A stretch of DNA of 64,000 nt from Diabrotica undecimpunctata. Lineage: Eukaryota > Arthropoda > Insecta > Coleoptera > Chrysomelidae. Numbering within the stretch: the stretch's first letter is position 1; the number at the start of each line of letters is the position of its first letter. Both the position numbers and the translations under genes were made by a program. The stretch is taken from contig NC_092808.1 of assembly GCF_040954645.1 (NCBI RefSeq), positions 79,857,889 through 79,921,888 on the forward strand, written 5' to 3'. Below are positions 34,146 through 46,155 of the stretch, one piece after another. The notes below the pieces were generated by a model that searched no databases, was not told the origin of the DNA, and worked only from the letters and a program-made list of their open reading frames with translations.

Positions 34146-34440
34146 GTTTGCGACTAGGAAACAGTAACTTTACACATAAACACCTCTTTACGCGAACTGT
34201 GCCGCCAATGTGTGAAAATTGTCAAGTAACACTCTCCGTGAAGCATATACTAACTCAGTGCAAAACATATAAAGCAGCAAGAAAGGCACTATCCCAAATT
34301 ATATAAAGGAAGCCTTAGGAAAAAACATGAACATTAAAAACACAATAAATTATCTTAAAGACTCAGGACTGTATCAATTATTGAAATTTTTTCTAACCTT
34401 ACCTGTATTATATTTATAATCCGTCCCTCTTCTGTCCGTT
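34146..34440 (+). pseudogene. Jockey-type LINE C-terminus, right part
   Basis: After the nested insertion the host frame resumes as LRLGNSNFTHKHLF, then PPMCENCQVTLSVKHILTQC, ending with a stop at 34306. The downstream bases still read as a typical LINE tail in broken frame. Together with 33190-33488 this is one element. Confidence 0.85.
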
Positions 34441-35066
34441 TAAGATGACAATATTCTTTGCCGGGGCAAAAAATCTCACAATAAAGAGGGATCAAAACAG
34501 CGATTTTATCTTGCACTCCACTCACGCGCTCAATTTGTCAATTCTGTACAACCGGCAAAATTGAACTTATTATTTCTGCCTTCTTTATCGGTCTCATATC
34601 CCTGTTCGCCGGTTTCAGATTGCTCGTAAATTCGCAATAAAAATAAAATTGTAACGAGTTACATTCGCGACTATAATAATGGAATTAACAAGGTTCTCTA
34701 AATTTACAAAGGCACATAATGGAAATACGACGCTCAATTTAAATATACTCTACACGAAAAGTCAATATCGCTACGAACAATAGAATAATTTCTCGTAGTA
34801 ATTTAAAACATTTAGTAATTGCTATCAAATTAGAGTATAATTTTCACCTAAAGTTTTAGCCAATTTTTGATAAATTGTAAAAGTTAAGTTTATTATATTT
34901 TTAAATAATGAGCATATACCTAAAACGTAGAAACAAATTTAGAGAGCCCTCACTAAAATATAGCGTAAATAAAAATAGAATAAAAAAAAATAGAAAAATA
35001 AAAAAAGATTGGATTCAAAACCAGACATGCTAGGTACATTGGATTTACGAAGGTATTAGTGGTATG
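34441..35066. other. No recognised feature
   Basis: AT-rich flank preceding the BEL/Pao insertion. No gene or element was identified. Confidence 0.5.
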
Positions 35067-35071
35067 GACGC

Positions 35072-35286
35072 TGTTTAGTACTTTTAATTTTGTACAACCA
35101 AAGGTTTTTAGGTCAGTCTGGCAACACTGTGTAGTTGCAACCTGTAGACTAATGGACTCGCCCGTGTGGGCAATGTACAAGGGGAGTAAGGTTGTAGTAA
35201 GAAGAGAGGTTAGAATGGCGGAATACATAGCATTGTCAATTTGTTTTAGTTTTTAATAAAAAAGTTGGAAATTCTTAACGGAAACA
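35072..35286 (+). repeat. BEL/Pao 5' LTR
   Basis: 215 bp, 57 bases shorter than its partner. The difference lies between two copies of AAAAAGTT(G/A)GAAAT, consistent with deletion between short direct repeats. Confidence 0.88.
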
Positions 35287-35886
35287 TGTGGTCCTTCGAG
35301 CCGGATTAGTGCAAATAAATACAATACATTTATCGATAAAATGATCGAACCGGCATGGCGGTAGCTGTTTATGGACATTTTGGTTTAAAACGTTAGAAAA
35401 TTGATTATTCTGGTGAGTCTTCCAGAAGTTTTTAAACACATTCCTATTTACTATCTAGAATTTCTTGAATTTGTGTTATGAAGAGTACTTGAAATAAACA
35501 ATATTTAGTTTGTATGTATTTGTTTAATGATTATTATCAGGGTTGTCATTCGTAATTTTCATTTTATTGGCAGTATTTAATATAATTATTGGGTTAAATA
35601 TTGATATTGGTTAGTTATTGGCAAATATACGAAGATTTTAAGTTATTTACTTTGTATTTATTGGTTTAATTATCATTGGCGTACGTAATTTTCATCTTAT
35701 TAAAAATATACAAGGATGTCAAGCTATTTACTGTGTATATATTGGGTTAATTATTATTGACAGTATTAGCATTCGTAATTTTCATCTTGTTGGCATTATT
35801 TAAGTTATTTAATTGTAACTGTTGGGTTAAAGGTTGGCATTGGTTAATTATTGGTACTATATTATAAATATTTCTATTTAATAATC

Positions 35887-37198
35887 ATGGCGGAAGGTCG
35901 TGAAAAAGAGTTAAATAGATCACGTGGCACGATTAAGGGTCAATTACCAACCTTTGAGAATTTTTTAAATAAATGTAGACTGAATAATAATATTTTAATT
36001 GAATTGTAAAGTCGGTTAGATCGGGCAGTAGGATTATTAGATAAATTTGAAGAAGTTCAAAATGAGATAGATAATATGGCCTCAGATGAGGAATTTATAA
36101 GGAATGCTTCTGTTGAAAGAGACAAGTTCGAAAATTCTTTTTATAGAGTGATTTCATTAGCAAAAAAATATGTTACAAGAAAGTCAAAGTCATTTGGTAG
36201 ACATGGGAGGATCTCAGGTTGCCTCTAGTTCTAGTAATCATAGCAATCATGGGGGATTAGCCCTTCAAGCAAAACCAAGGCTGCCGGCTATCCCTATCCC
36301 CACGTATAATGGGAATATAGATATGTGGATCGAGTTTAAAGAAATATATGAATCATTGGAACATAATAATGATGCAATCTCAAGTATTGAAAAGTTTCAT
36401 TTTTTAAAACGAGCATTACAGGAGGATCTTGACAAAATGGTAAAAATGCGTAAAATGACCGCGGAAAATTATGATGTTGTTTGGCAACTGTTATGTGATC
36501 CTTATGATGATAAACCTTTGTTAGTTGGGTTTCATATAGATTCATTATTAGTATTTCGGTCATTATCAAAAGAATCTGCGACATATTTACGGGATATGTT
36601 AGATACAATAATTGAAAGTTTGTTTGCATTGGAAAAACTTAATGTTGAGTCAAATTCATGGGATCCGTTCTTGGTACATTTAATGTCAAAAAAGTTAGAT
36701 CAATTTTCATTCAGTAAATGGGAAGAAATTTTTAAGTTTAAAGATTTTTTAAGAAGTAGCATAAATAGCTTAAAAAATATTGAGAGGATGAGAAAAGAAA
36801 AGAACACAGTTGATAGTAAAGGGAAAGATTTTCAACCCAATTGGAAAAGTAAATCAAATAAAACATTAGTGGCAGTAGAAACAACTTCTTCTTGTTTCTA
36901 TTGTAAAGAAAAACATTTTATTTATAACTATTCTAGTTTTTTGAAATTAAACACTTACGGTAGATATAAACAAGCACAAAAATTGGGTTTATGTTTAAAT
37001 TGTTTGCAAAAAACTAATCATGTTAGTAAAAATTGTCAATCTGGAAGCTGCAGGAAATGTGGGAGGAAACATAACACACTGCTGCATTACGCTAGTGAAG
37101 GGGCAGATAATGATGTCACTGGAGTAGGTGAGGTTAGGATATCAGAAAGATATTGGTCAGCTTTCTGCGATACAAGTCTGCGAAGAAGGTGTCACTGA
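35887..37198 (+). pseudogene. BEL/Pao Gag
   Basis: It begins MAEGREKELNRSRGTIKGQL at 35887, has a TAA at 36006 and a one-base shift in the A-run near 36165. It then continues from 36170 with the Pao-type region LPAIPIPTYNGNIDMWIEFK, FHFLKRALQ. The C-terminus has cysteine clusters (CFYCKEKHF; LCLNCLQKTNHVSKNC; CRKCGRKHNTLLH). The frame breaks again at 37198. It would form the particle protein. Confidence 0.88.
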
Positions 37199-38042
37199 GG
37201 TATTGTTATCAACTGCATTAGTTCAAATAATTGATGGGAATAGAAAAGCTTGCACATGCAGAGCACTGTTAGATTTTGGGTCCCAACACAATTTAATAAG
37301 TGAAGAAGTAGTAAAGCGGTTAAACTTGCCTAGGAAGTCAGTAGATCTTACTTTAGTAGGAGTTGGAAGCAAGGTCGCACAAGTCAAATATAGATGCAAT
37401 GGTACAGTTCGATCAATTGGGGTGGGCTTTAGGAAAACTGTATCCTTTTTAATAGTTCCACAAATTACTGGAGTAATCCCTAGTCAGAATATACCTACAA
37501 CAAGGTTGAATATTTCGAAACACCTTCGATTGGCAGATCCAGGATTTCATAAACCTGGAAAGGTTGATCTTCTCTTAGGAGTAGATATATTTTATGAATT
37601 ATTGTGTGTTGGACAAATTAGGTTGGGTCCAAATCTTCCATTACTTCAGAAGACAAAGTTGGGCTGGTTGGTCAATGGATAAATGAGTTTTATTGGAAAC
37701 ACATCTAATATTACTAATTGTAATCTTAGTGTATTAGACATCAGTGAGCAGTTGGAAAAGTTTTGGCAAATAGAAGAGGTACCAGATGGACAAGAGGTGC
37801 TTTCAAAGGAAGATATAGAATGCGAGCAAATCTTTCAACAAACGACAAAGAGGGCTCCTGATGTAAAATTTGTAGTTCATATTCCACTGAAAAAATCAGT
37901 AACAGCACTGGGTCAATCTAGGCAATCAGCATTAAATAGATTTTATAAATTGGAACAAAAATTACAAAAGAATGAAAAGTTACAAGAATTGTATATCAAG
38001 TTCATGCAAGACAAAACGTGGTCGTGGTTCACAAATAATTAA
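37128..38042 (+). pseudogene. BEL/Pao protease and start of RT
   Basis: ALLDFGSQHNLISEEVVKRL is the Pao-type retropepsin site, with Phe where Ser or Thr is usual, followed by VDLLLGVDIFYELL. After a TAA at 37680 the same frame continues LEKFWQIEEVP and DIECEQIFQQTTKR, then RFYKLEQKLQKNEKLQELY. These are the N-terminal RT blocks. RT then ends abruptly at the deletion junction near 38000-38020. Confidence 0.85.
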
Positions 38043-38880
38043 ATGTTATATTTGTCTTTTTGTGTGTTTTTCAACTAAAGCACTTCATTTAGAGGTGGTA
38101 TCAGACTTAACCAGCGAAGCCTGGATAGCATGTTTTCGAAGGTTTGTCGCACGACGGGGCAAACCACTTAAAATTTATTCAGATAATGGGTCAGATTATA
38201 TTGGGGCTAATACTGAATTAAAAGAATCACAAAAATGTTTGGAACAGGAATCACAAACAATTAGTAATACGTTAGGTAATGAGGGAATTCAATGACAATT
38301 TATTCCGGCACGTGCTCCAAATTTAGGGGGTTTATGGGAAGCGGCCGTGAAATCATGTAAACATCATTTAAGGAGAATTTTGGTTAACTCTCCTCTTACA
38401 TACGAGGAATTTAGTACTCTTTTGCACAGGTTGAAGCGGTTATAAACTCCCGTCCTTTGGTTCCTCTTTCCTCTAGTCCTGACGACCTTGAGGTATTAAC
38501 ACCTTCCCATTTCCCTATTGGACGCAAACTGACTGCAGCTCCTGATCCAAGTCTTAAAGAGATACCAGTTAATCATCTGTCTCGTTGGCAATATGTACAG
38601 ATATTACATCAATATTTTTGGAGTAGATGGTCGAGTGAGTACCTTGCTGGATTGCAACAAAGGCAGAAATGGATGAAGAACTTCAATAATCTTCAAACTG
38701 GACAATTGGTTATCATCAAGGAGGACAATCTGCCTCCATACCAGTGGCGACTAGAAAGAGTGAAGGAACTGTTCTGTTGTCCAGACGGAAATGTGCGAGT
38801 GGTCATGGTCAAAACTCAACTGGGAGAATACAAACGTTCTATTTCAACTGTGTCCCCTCCCAGGACAATCATAGTGATTA
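37972..38880 (+). pseudogene. BEL/Pao integrase
   Basis: CYICLFVCFSTKALHLEVV, LTSEAWIACFRRFVARRG, IYSDNGSDYIGAN and NLGGLWEAAVKSCKHHLRR are the DDE-core blocks. EAVINSRPLVPLSSSP, LTPSHFPIG and NLQTGQLVIIKEDNLPPYQW follow as the C-terminal region. There is a TGA at 38293 and a one-base shift near 38430. Integrase would insert the cDNA. The N-terminal zinc domain and first catalytic Asp are lost or not recognised at the deletion. Confidence 0.88.
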
Positions 38881-38887
38881 AGTGTTC

Positions 38888-38888
<1 letters not shown>

Positions 38889-38964
<76 letters not shown>
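38889..38964. repeat. (TA)n inside the BEL/Pao element
   Basis: A TA run between the integrase stop region and the polypurine tract. Confidence 0.95.
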
Positions 38965-38967
<3 letters not shown>

Positions 38968-39050
38968 GTTGGTTATGTTACAATTTTCTATTTTTTAGTT
39001 TTTACATTTTTAAGCTTTATGTTGAAATTGTTATTTCAATGTGGAGGGAA

Positions 39051-39322
39051 TGTTTAGGACTTTTAATTTTGTATAACCAAAGGTTTTTAGGTCAGTCTCG
39101 CAACAGTGTGTAGTTGCAACCTGTAGACTAATGGACTCGCCCGTGTGGGCAATGTACAAGGGGAGTAAGGTTGTAGTAAGAAGAGAGGTTAGAATGGCGG
39201 AATACATAGCATTGTAAATTTGTTTTAGTTTTTAATAAAAAAGTTGGAAATATCAGTTGGTGATATTAATGTTGGCAAAGAAAAACCAGTAAAGAAAAAG
39301 TTAGAAATTCTTAACGGAAACA
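39051..39322 (+). repeat. BEL/Pao 3' LTR
   Basis: 272 bp, preceded by the polypurine GGAGGGAA. The first ~200 bases are nearly identical to the 5' LTR. Confidence 0.88.
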
Positions 39323-39329
39323 GACGCCA

Positions 39330-40300
39330 CGAGTTACCGCTTAGATGAGGATATAATAACATCATGTATAAAATTAAAGTTATCGAGTAGTTTACTAATG
39401 GATTGCTTGAAAAAACAACTTAATAACAGAGTTGAGTTGTGATTGCTGAATGTCAGAAAAATTTTCAGAACTGATAATAGTATTTACTACACAAGTAGAT
39501 AAATTTGTAGCCTTAAATGAAAAAAAAAAGATAAATCCAAAGAAAGTTGAAACAAATGAATAAAATCCTTACCTAGTATCATTTCATGTGAAATAGAAGG
39601 AACTATTAACACTTTAAGTGATTGAGTTTTACTCAATAAAGTAACAGATAGCCATACATATCCTAAACCATTCTGAATGTTTCCATCAGCAGTAGTGAGT
39701 TAAACTAAAACATCATAATTAAGTGCTAAATTGAGCTTTTTAAGTAAAAATAAAGAAGGTGAACCAATAATATTAAGATTACTGCCACTATCAAGAAGTG
39801 AAGAGATTTTCTCATTACCTACAGAAATAGAAATATATGGTCTATTATCATTAGTATGAACATCTAGTAATGGACCAGAATTGAAATGTACCTTAGAATT
39901 TAAAGGACCACTAGAAGAGACAGAAGTAATAGAAGAAGGTAAATTTTCAGGTTGTACTGAAGAAAAAGTGCATAAATTATCATTAGATATAAAAGGAGAA
40001 GCAGGTTTACGTATAAGTTGTTTAGAAACACTCACTAATTTTGGTTGTTTGAAAGTTTTCGAAAAGTTTTTCCTGAGATATTCTTGCCTTTGCTTCATGT
40101 TTCTAGGACAGACGTTTGATTGCTTTGAGGCATGCAGTCTGTCGAAGCTTGACCTCGCAGCCTATTTTTTGAACATCTTCTACATTCATATTTGGTGATA
40201 TTCTTAAATCCACAAACATGACAAAAGTTTCTCTTGGGTTCATTGCACACTTATTCCACTTTTTCACTTTTTTACATTCACAGCTGAATGACAAACAGTG
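39330..40300 (-). pseudogene. LTR-element Gag zinc knuckle and protease remnant
   Basis: On the minus strand, CGFKNITKYECRRCSKN (about 40210-40150) is a CxxC-type knuckle region. ISISVGNEKISSLLDSGSNL (about 39840-39780) is a retropepsin site (DSG). TTADGNIQNGLGYVWLSVT and KVLIVPSISHEMILGKDF complete the protease in broken frame. This resembles a Gypsy-lineage gag-pol junction. The BEL/Pao element landed immediately beside it. RT is not recognised. Confidence 0.75.
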
Positions 40301-41349
40301 GGGATTGACTTACAATGAAGTATAGCACAGAAGCCATAGAACATGTATAGGACATAATATGTCTATAATGAAATAAGCTCTTCTGTCAACATAGAACAGA
40401 ATACTTACTATCGGACAGAAAGGGAGAGGGCGAATATTTTTTTACTGGACAGAAAGAGAGAGAGGGCGCCAACTAATTTTTGAAGAAAAAATAGTAAACA
40501 AGAAACTGAAGGTTAAGGAATTAATAAATTATTAAAGAAATTAAAATAAAATAATTATTTAAATACAAATTAATAAAGATGTGACGTTTATAACGTTACA
40601 ATATACTTAACCGAAAAAGGTACATAATATACGATTTCATCATAAATCACTCTACCTATTATAATTCTAATAACGATTAAAACAATATATTTCATCAATG
40701 TTCCTACAAGCCCTTCGTTCGTCGCCACAAGATAGTTCCGTCATTCTACGCACAGAGCGATTGTACGTAGACTCCTAATAGCTGTCAGACTCGTGTAAAC
40801 ATCGTTCACGATTGATGCTCGGAATATTAACCTCTTTATGTACACAACATGCGTAATCATGCATTACAGTGTAAATTTCTAAATAGATACACCTCAAAGG
40901 CTGTAACGTCGCTATTAATGATCATCAAACACGCACAAATTAATGTCTGATATGTCGGACTAAAATTAATGTTTTGAATATTTTAATATGTATTTATGTT
41001 CTATGCTTGCTCTTCACCTGACGAAGGTTATTATATTGAAAATTATTTAAATTGCTTCGTCAATTACCATGCGCAAAATGGTCAATAGTAGATGGATAAT
41101 TTATACCTATCCATTAAAATGTAACAATATTTTGTTAAATATTCGTGAAATTTTTAATAAAACCATTTTATTCCATTAATTATTATATTTATTTATTATT
41201 TTATTATTAATATATATTTAGTGATTATTATTAAATATAATATAGCGTATGATTAATATATACATATTGCAATAATATACAATAAAAGAATATGAAGTAA
41301 TATTTTAAGTAAAAAAGTATAGGTTAGAAGGTTACAAATAGGTTATATT
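40301..41349. other. No recognised gene
   Basis: AT-rich. It contains a short tandem CTGGACAGAAAGAGAG-type duplication (40410-40470) and GTCGCCACAAGATAGTTCC (40730), which partly matches 3617. Nothing else is supported. Confidence 0.5.
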
Positions 41350-42320
41350 ATATGAAATGGATTTAGCATTATGTTGGCCAGTATTTTTCATATATGTTGG
41401 TCGGTTAAGCGGCTTCTCTCATCTGACACAATATCATTCAATGATGACACCAGCCTCTCTGATGCCACCGAACTTCCGACCAACGACATGTATTTTTTTA
41501 GCTATAAAAGCCAAGCCTGGCATACAGGTTCTGTTCTGATCCCAGAATGAAAACGGATCACTTGGCAGCAAAGGCCGCTCCAGATATAGAGTTAGTTCAT
41601 TTGAAAAAGAACTTTGTATCTGTGTGTCCTGAGAACTTGAACTGAAACCACTGTTTACCAACTCCAGATCGTGTGAAGACCAAAGAGGGTTTGATTTTAA
41701 ACTCACTTTGGCTTCTTCATTCTGGAAGGAGCAGGAAGAAGAAAGTTTTCTGATTTAGGTAAGGTACGTCCTAACTTCCGAGCCTAAATTGGATGTGACT
41801 GTCTCCGCTATATACGGAGTGATTGTAGCATCGCAAAGCAGGGGATTTCGTAAAAGCTTATTGCCCCTCTCTTGAAGGCTAGTTACAAGCTTTTGGCATA
41901 ACTTTTAAGCTGTACTAAGGTTTGGCTTGAGGTTTTTTAAAAATCTTTCGATAATAGACACAAGGGGGATAACAAGGCTAGCAGTAATGTCTGGGAACCC
42001 GAGATCTCCTTTGTGGCCTCATCGAAAGGCGATAAAATGCTTACAATTTCAGTGATTAGTTTTATATCTGAACCGGAAATCATCCTTGGTGCTTTTTTAA
42101 TCGAGGGATCTGCCAATATTGCAGCTATATATGGAAACATTAGTGTGAATCTTTTAAGCATATGGTAGACAGAATTCCATCTGGTTGTAGTCAGATGCAG
42201 AGAGCAGTAAACCAAAATTATTATACTACTGCTTAACAGAGAGCGCTGAAATAATTCAGGTTCTATTGTCAATGAATATAATGAGAGTAGAATATAATAT
42301 GCAATTATTGTATTCAATTA
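41350..42320 (-). pseudogene. hAT-type transposase C-terminal half
   Basis: Minus-strand frames read TTTRWNSVYHMLKRFTLMFP and IVSILSPFDEATKEISGSQ (42317-41937). RNPLLCDATITPYIAE follows near 41840-41790. The dimerisation region is LPSDPFSFWDQNR, GLAFIAKKI, then SVASERLVSSLNDIVSDERS in another frame (41500-41400). These are the RW and C-terminal hAT blocks of ZBED-like transposases. Frameshifts are present and the BED finger and first catalytic residues were not found. Confidence 0.85.
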
Positions 42321-42540
42321 ATGATGCAAATTTAATTTACCATTTAAAAATATAATCCTCTAAAATACCCACCAATTTTCCTCTCCTCCCAAACCCAAAA
42401 AATTCCCCACCCCAACCATTTCAACTTATAAAAAATTTCCCAGTAAAAATAAATTGAATAATGCAATTCATCTTTTATTTTTACTACCATCAAAAAAAAT
42501 TATCATGTATTACTTTTAACACGTTTGTATATTTGTATAA

Positions 42541-42912
42541 TACTTCTTCTTCTTCTTCTTCTGGTTCCTATCCGTTTCGGATGTTGGAAATCATATTGGC
42601 AATCATGACCTTGCTCGCTGCGGCTCGAAACAGCTCCGTTGAGGTTTTCTTAAACCATGTTCTTAAATTCCGCAGCCATGATATTCTCCTTCTACCGGGT
42701 CCTCGCTTACCTTTGACTTTACCTTGCAATATAGACTGCAGCAGGGAGTAACGGTGCTGATTTCTCATAACGTGTCCCAGATATTGCAATTTTATGCGTT
42801 TGATCGTAAACACAATCTCTGGTTCCTTCTTCATTTTTTCTAGAACTTCCTTGTTCGTGATCCTTGCTGTCCATGATATTCTCAGCATTCTTCTATTGTA
42901 TAATACAGTCTG
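42541..42912 (-). pseudogene. LINE C-terminus with (GAA)n tail
   Basis: NRRMLRISWTARITNKEVLE, IKLQYLGHVMRNQHRYSLLQ, GKRGPGRRRISWLRNLRTWF and a SNIRNG ending are followed by CCGAAACGGAT and a (GAA)n tail (42541-42562 on the plus strand as CTT repeats). It is the same family and tail as 33499-34145. Its 5' edge abuts the inverted-repeat element at 42913. Confidence 0.88.
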
Positions 42913-43785
42913 TCCCAAACCCTTCTTTCAGTGCGTCACTAATTTTGACGTCATATAGGATTTTAAGAATGTCGAGAATTATTGCATGACATTTTAATTA
43001 AATCTAACAGTTGAAGGCTAAATGTAAACAGGTTATTTTTTGAAAATGTGGAGTAAAAACTCAAAGAATTCTTTTTTTTTTAAATTTACATATTAGAGGT
43101 CCCGTCCTGTATAAAAAATTTTATTGCGCATTATATTGGAACGGCAGTTTGTCATAATTTCTATTCTATACATTCCAAGGAAAGTGGTTAATTAGCTAAG
43201 ATTTATATGTATTTATTATTATTTATTACAAACACTATGGCTAAAATGTATAGTATTTAAACTACTAATTTGAATATTTTTTAGAACAATTTAAAACTTA
43301 CTTCACGAACGGCCGAAACTGGTAATAAAGTTGTCCCAGCCTCATTTTCTAATTGAAAATAATTTAATAATTTTAATATTAGTCTTTGTTCATTCTCGAT
43401 ATATCTCGGTATATTTAATATATTTTTATGACAATAAATACCAAATTAAATTTTCACTGTAAAATGTCTGAAAATACTAACCTGGAATGACAATTATAAT
43501 TTTATCAGTTGACATTGTCAAAGTACTGTCACTATCGAGACCACCTGCATCAAATTATATTTATGCGCATCATTGATTGGATATCTATTTAGCGTATTCT
43601 AAACTCCAACCAATTATATATCCGTAAGTAGAATTCGCTTTAATATGCAAATACCCGTGAACGATATATAATTTTCTAAGTTCTATGTATAATAATCACA
43701 GACTCACGTTTTTTTCTGTCACTTCTAGCTTAATGAGTTAGAGAGAATTCGATTAACTGTGACGCACTGAAAGAAGGGTTTGGGA
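42913..43785. mobile_element. Non-autonomous DNA element, 27 bp perfect inverted ends
   Basis: TCCCAAACCCTTCTTTCAGT and seven further bases (42913-42939) are exactly inverted at 43759-43785. The 873 bp between has no coding frame. No clear target-site duplication was found, so the superfamily is not assigned. Confidence 0.85.
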
Positions 43786-44190
43786 TGAACTATAGGTACA
43801 TTTTAACTCATTTAATACTTCCTGTATGGGTGTATCGTTTTGAAAACGTAGGGAAATCCTTGGAGATTCGTATTCGTAATCGGTAATTCGATATTTATAG
43901 TCAGAACATTATTTTTGGTAATCAGAAAAAGCCATTCACCCACTTTTAATGTCAAGAGTCAAGTGTGAAAAATAGATGATGTACCAGATCACTTCTTATG
44001 TAAATATTATGATTACAAATACCTTTTCAACGAAATATTATAATAAAACTTAATTGTTTCTGGCTGATGAGAGTTTGCACTTTCAGTTTGCTTCTGTATT
44101 TATAAAATAAAATAACATTTGAATTATGGTTTTGTTTGGAATAATTACTTGAAAATAATAATTATGATTGGGATCCAAAATAATACCTTA
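43786..44190. other. No recognised feature
   Basis: No gene or repeat was identified. Confidence 0.4.
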
Positions 44191-44346
44191 CCTAGTCCTA
44201 ATCACCGTAAAAACGTAATAACAGGTTTTTACTTTAAAAATAAAAAATCGGTTATAACCGGGACAAAAAAACAACCGATAAAACCGGTTATTGCGAAGTA
44301 AGAAAACCGGTTTTCGGTTAAAACCGGTAGGTTTTTCCCATCCCTA
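44190..44346 (-). repeat. hAT-like terminal region rich in ACCGGTT
   Basis: ACCGGTT or close variants occur several times, ending GGTTTTTCCCATCCCTAG at 44346. Reversed, the end reads CTAGGGATGGGAAAAACC. Clustered short subterminal repeats next to a short terminal repeat are typical of hAT ends. It may be the 5' end of the hAT remnant at 41350-42320, which points the same way, but no partner end was found. Confidence 0.45.
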
Positions 44347-44399
44347 GTTTTCATACATGTGTTTATTTGGAATGCAGGTACGATTATCGAGGAAATTTG

Positions 44400-44801
<402 letters not shown>

Positions 44802-45143
44802 AGATTTTCACGACGGAGTTTTCAATCAATTGCCACTTACAGTTACTTACTCAATTTTAAAATAGTTAACTTCTTATATGTAAAGCAAGTAAATATAATA
44901 GAGTGATCTGGTGCACTTCCGACCTGACATTATTAAATTATATGTACTATAGGTCTCAAGTTGTTTTATTTGATGTGTGATATGCTAGTATTTGGCTAGT
45001 TTATTTTGTCCTAAGTCAGAGGTCTTTTTCAGGTCTATAAATCAAATTTACCTTATAGTGTGTCTATTATCATCAATAATGTCATTTGATGTCTAATATA
45101 CGTTCTATACGTTCAATAATAACGGAGATGCTGTGTAGGCCTT

Positions 45144-45310
45144 TTGGTAGTCGCCTTGTTTGTTTTCACTTCCCTAATATATTTGCTATATTCTTTCCTT
45201 TCATTTGCTATGTCGCAGTACCCGCTTGGTAGTTGCCTTATTTGTTTTTTCCTATCTAAATATATTCGTTATATGCTCCCATTTCATTTAACGCATCACA
45301 CCATCATGCA
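45144..45310. repeat. Two-unit tandem duplication, 82 bp period
   Basis: TTGGTAGTCGCCTTGTTTGT (45144) recurs as TTGGTAGTTGCCTTATTTGT (45226). The following ~60 bases are also similar. Confidence 0.75.
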
Positions 45311-45380
45311 TCCAATCGGACAAATAACAACGGAAATGGATAAAATATATTGCCTAGGATGACAAATTTGCTAAACTTCC

Positions 45381-45530
45381 CGTGCTCGACATCGGTATCA
45401 ATAAAGTGTTTTTAGGAGACATTTGTTTGACTTTCCGAGTTTGAATTTGTATCAGCCCAAGTGTTTTATAAGGCTGGGATAGGCCGAAATGGTTCCCTTT
45501 ATTGATACCGATTCGAGCACAACAAAGCGA
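45381..45530. repeat. Small hairpin element (MITE-like)
   Basis: GTGCTCGACATCGGTATCAA plus five bases near 45386-45410 is inverted at about 45500-45524 with one base missing. The ~150 bp unit has no coding sequence. Confidence 0.7.
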
Positions 45531-45568
45531 TAGCAGCATTTGCTAAAAGATTTACTCTTTTACATATT

Positions 45569-45572
<4 letters not shown>

Positions 45573-45636
<64 letters not shown>
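45573..45636. repeat. (TA)n microsatellite
   Basis: Lies about 95 bases 3' (minus sense) of the hammerhead at 45731-45772. Confidence 0.95.
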
Positions 45637-45641
<5 letters not shown>

Positions 45642-45730
45642 AGGAACACTCGAAGACTCGAAGAGTGGTGGGTTTTTCGGTCAAAGTGGAGAAATAAAAG
45701 ACAAAGAAGGTGGCTACTTCATCTATTTAT

Positions 45731-45772
45731 TGAAGACGTTTCGCTTCTTAATCAAGAAGCATCATCAGTTCA
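45731..45772 (-). ncRNA. Hammerhead ribozyme motif, canonical CUGAUGA core
   Basis: On the minus strand: CTGATGA (45768-45762), one unpaired T, stem II GCTTCTT/AAGAAGC (45760-45743), GAAA (45742-45739). The palindrome ACGT is stem III and C (45735) is the cleavable base. TTCA (45734-45731) pairs with TGAA (45772-45769) as stem I. Every core nucleotide is intact. The stem III palindrome again implies dimeric action. Among the best candidates here for activity. Confidence 0.8.
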
Positions 45773-46155
45773 TCTAAAAAGAACAATATGAAAAACCAAA
45801 CATCCATGAAAAAGTTATTAAAAGTGGGCTACTATTAAAAAGATATGTAGCAATCATAGATATAAAATGTGTAAAGAAGCTTATGATAATGGACATTAAA
45901 TATTATGTTGTATAGACAATTAATTGAACTGAATACAGTTTACAAATTAACTCAACTTAGCACAGCAAAAGACATGTGGTAATGGTACATGTATATAAAA
46001 AATATGTGAAAAAACTTAAGTAAAAAACATTAATTTACAGAGAACCAAAAAGATCATATGATGCAGTTCCAACAGTATATCATTATTTAAATTTGATTTT
46101 AACTTTAGATAACATTATTAAAATTAAATTATAGATATTTAAAAAAAATTATATA

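Larger units (their letters stand above)
35072..39322 (+). mobile_element. BEL/Pao retrotransposon, RT core deleted
   Basis: Flanked by a 5 bp duplication GACGC (35067-35071 and 39323-39327). LTRs start TGTTTAG and end GGAAACA. The primer site TGGTCCTTCGAGCCGGAT (35288) is typical of BEL/Pao. The interior encodes Gag, protease, the RT N-terminus and integrase in broken frames. At 4.25 kb it is well short of a full-length element, because RT and RNase H are missing. Confidence 0.92.

Noticed and set aside
41005..41040. Possible further hammerhead (CCTGACGAAGG ... GAAAATT)
   Set aside because: Neither stem I nor stem II forms convincing pairs, and no palindromic stem III follows GAAA with a matching stem I.
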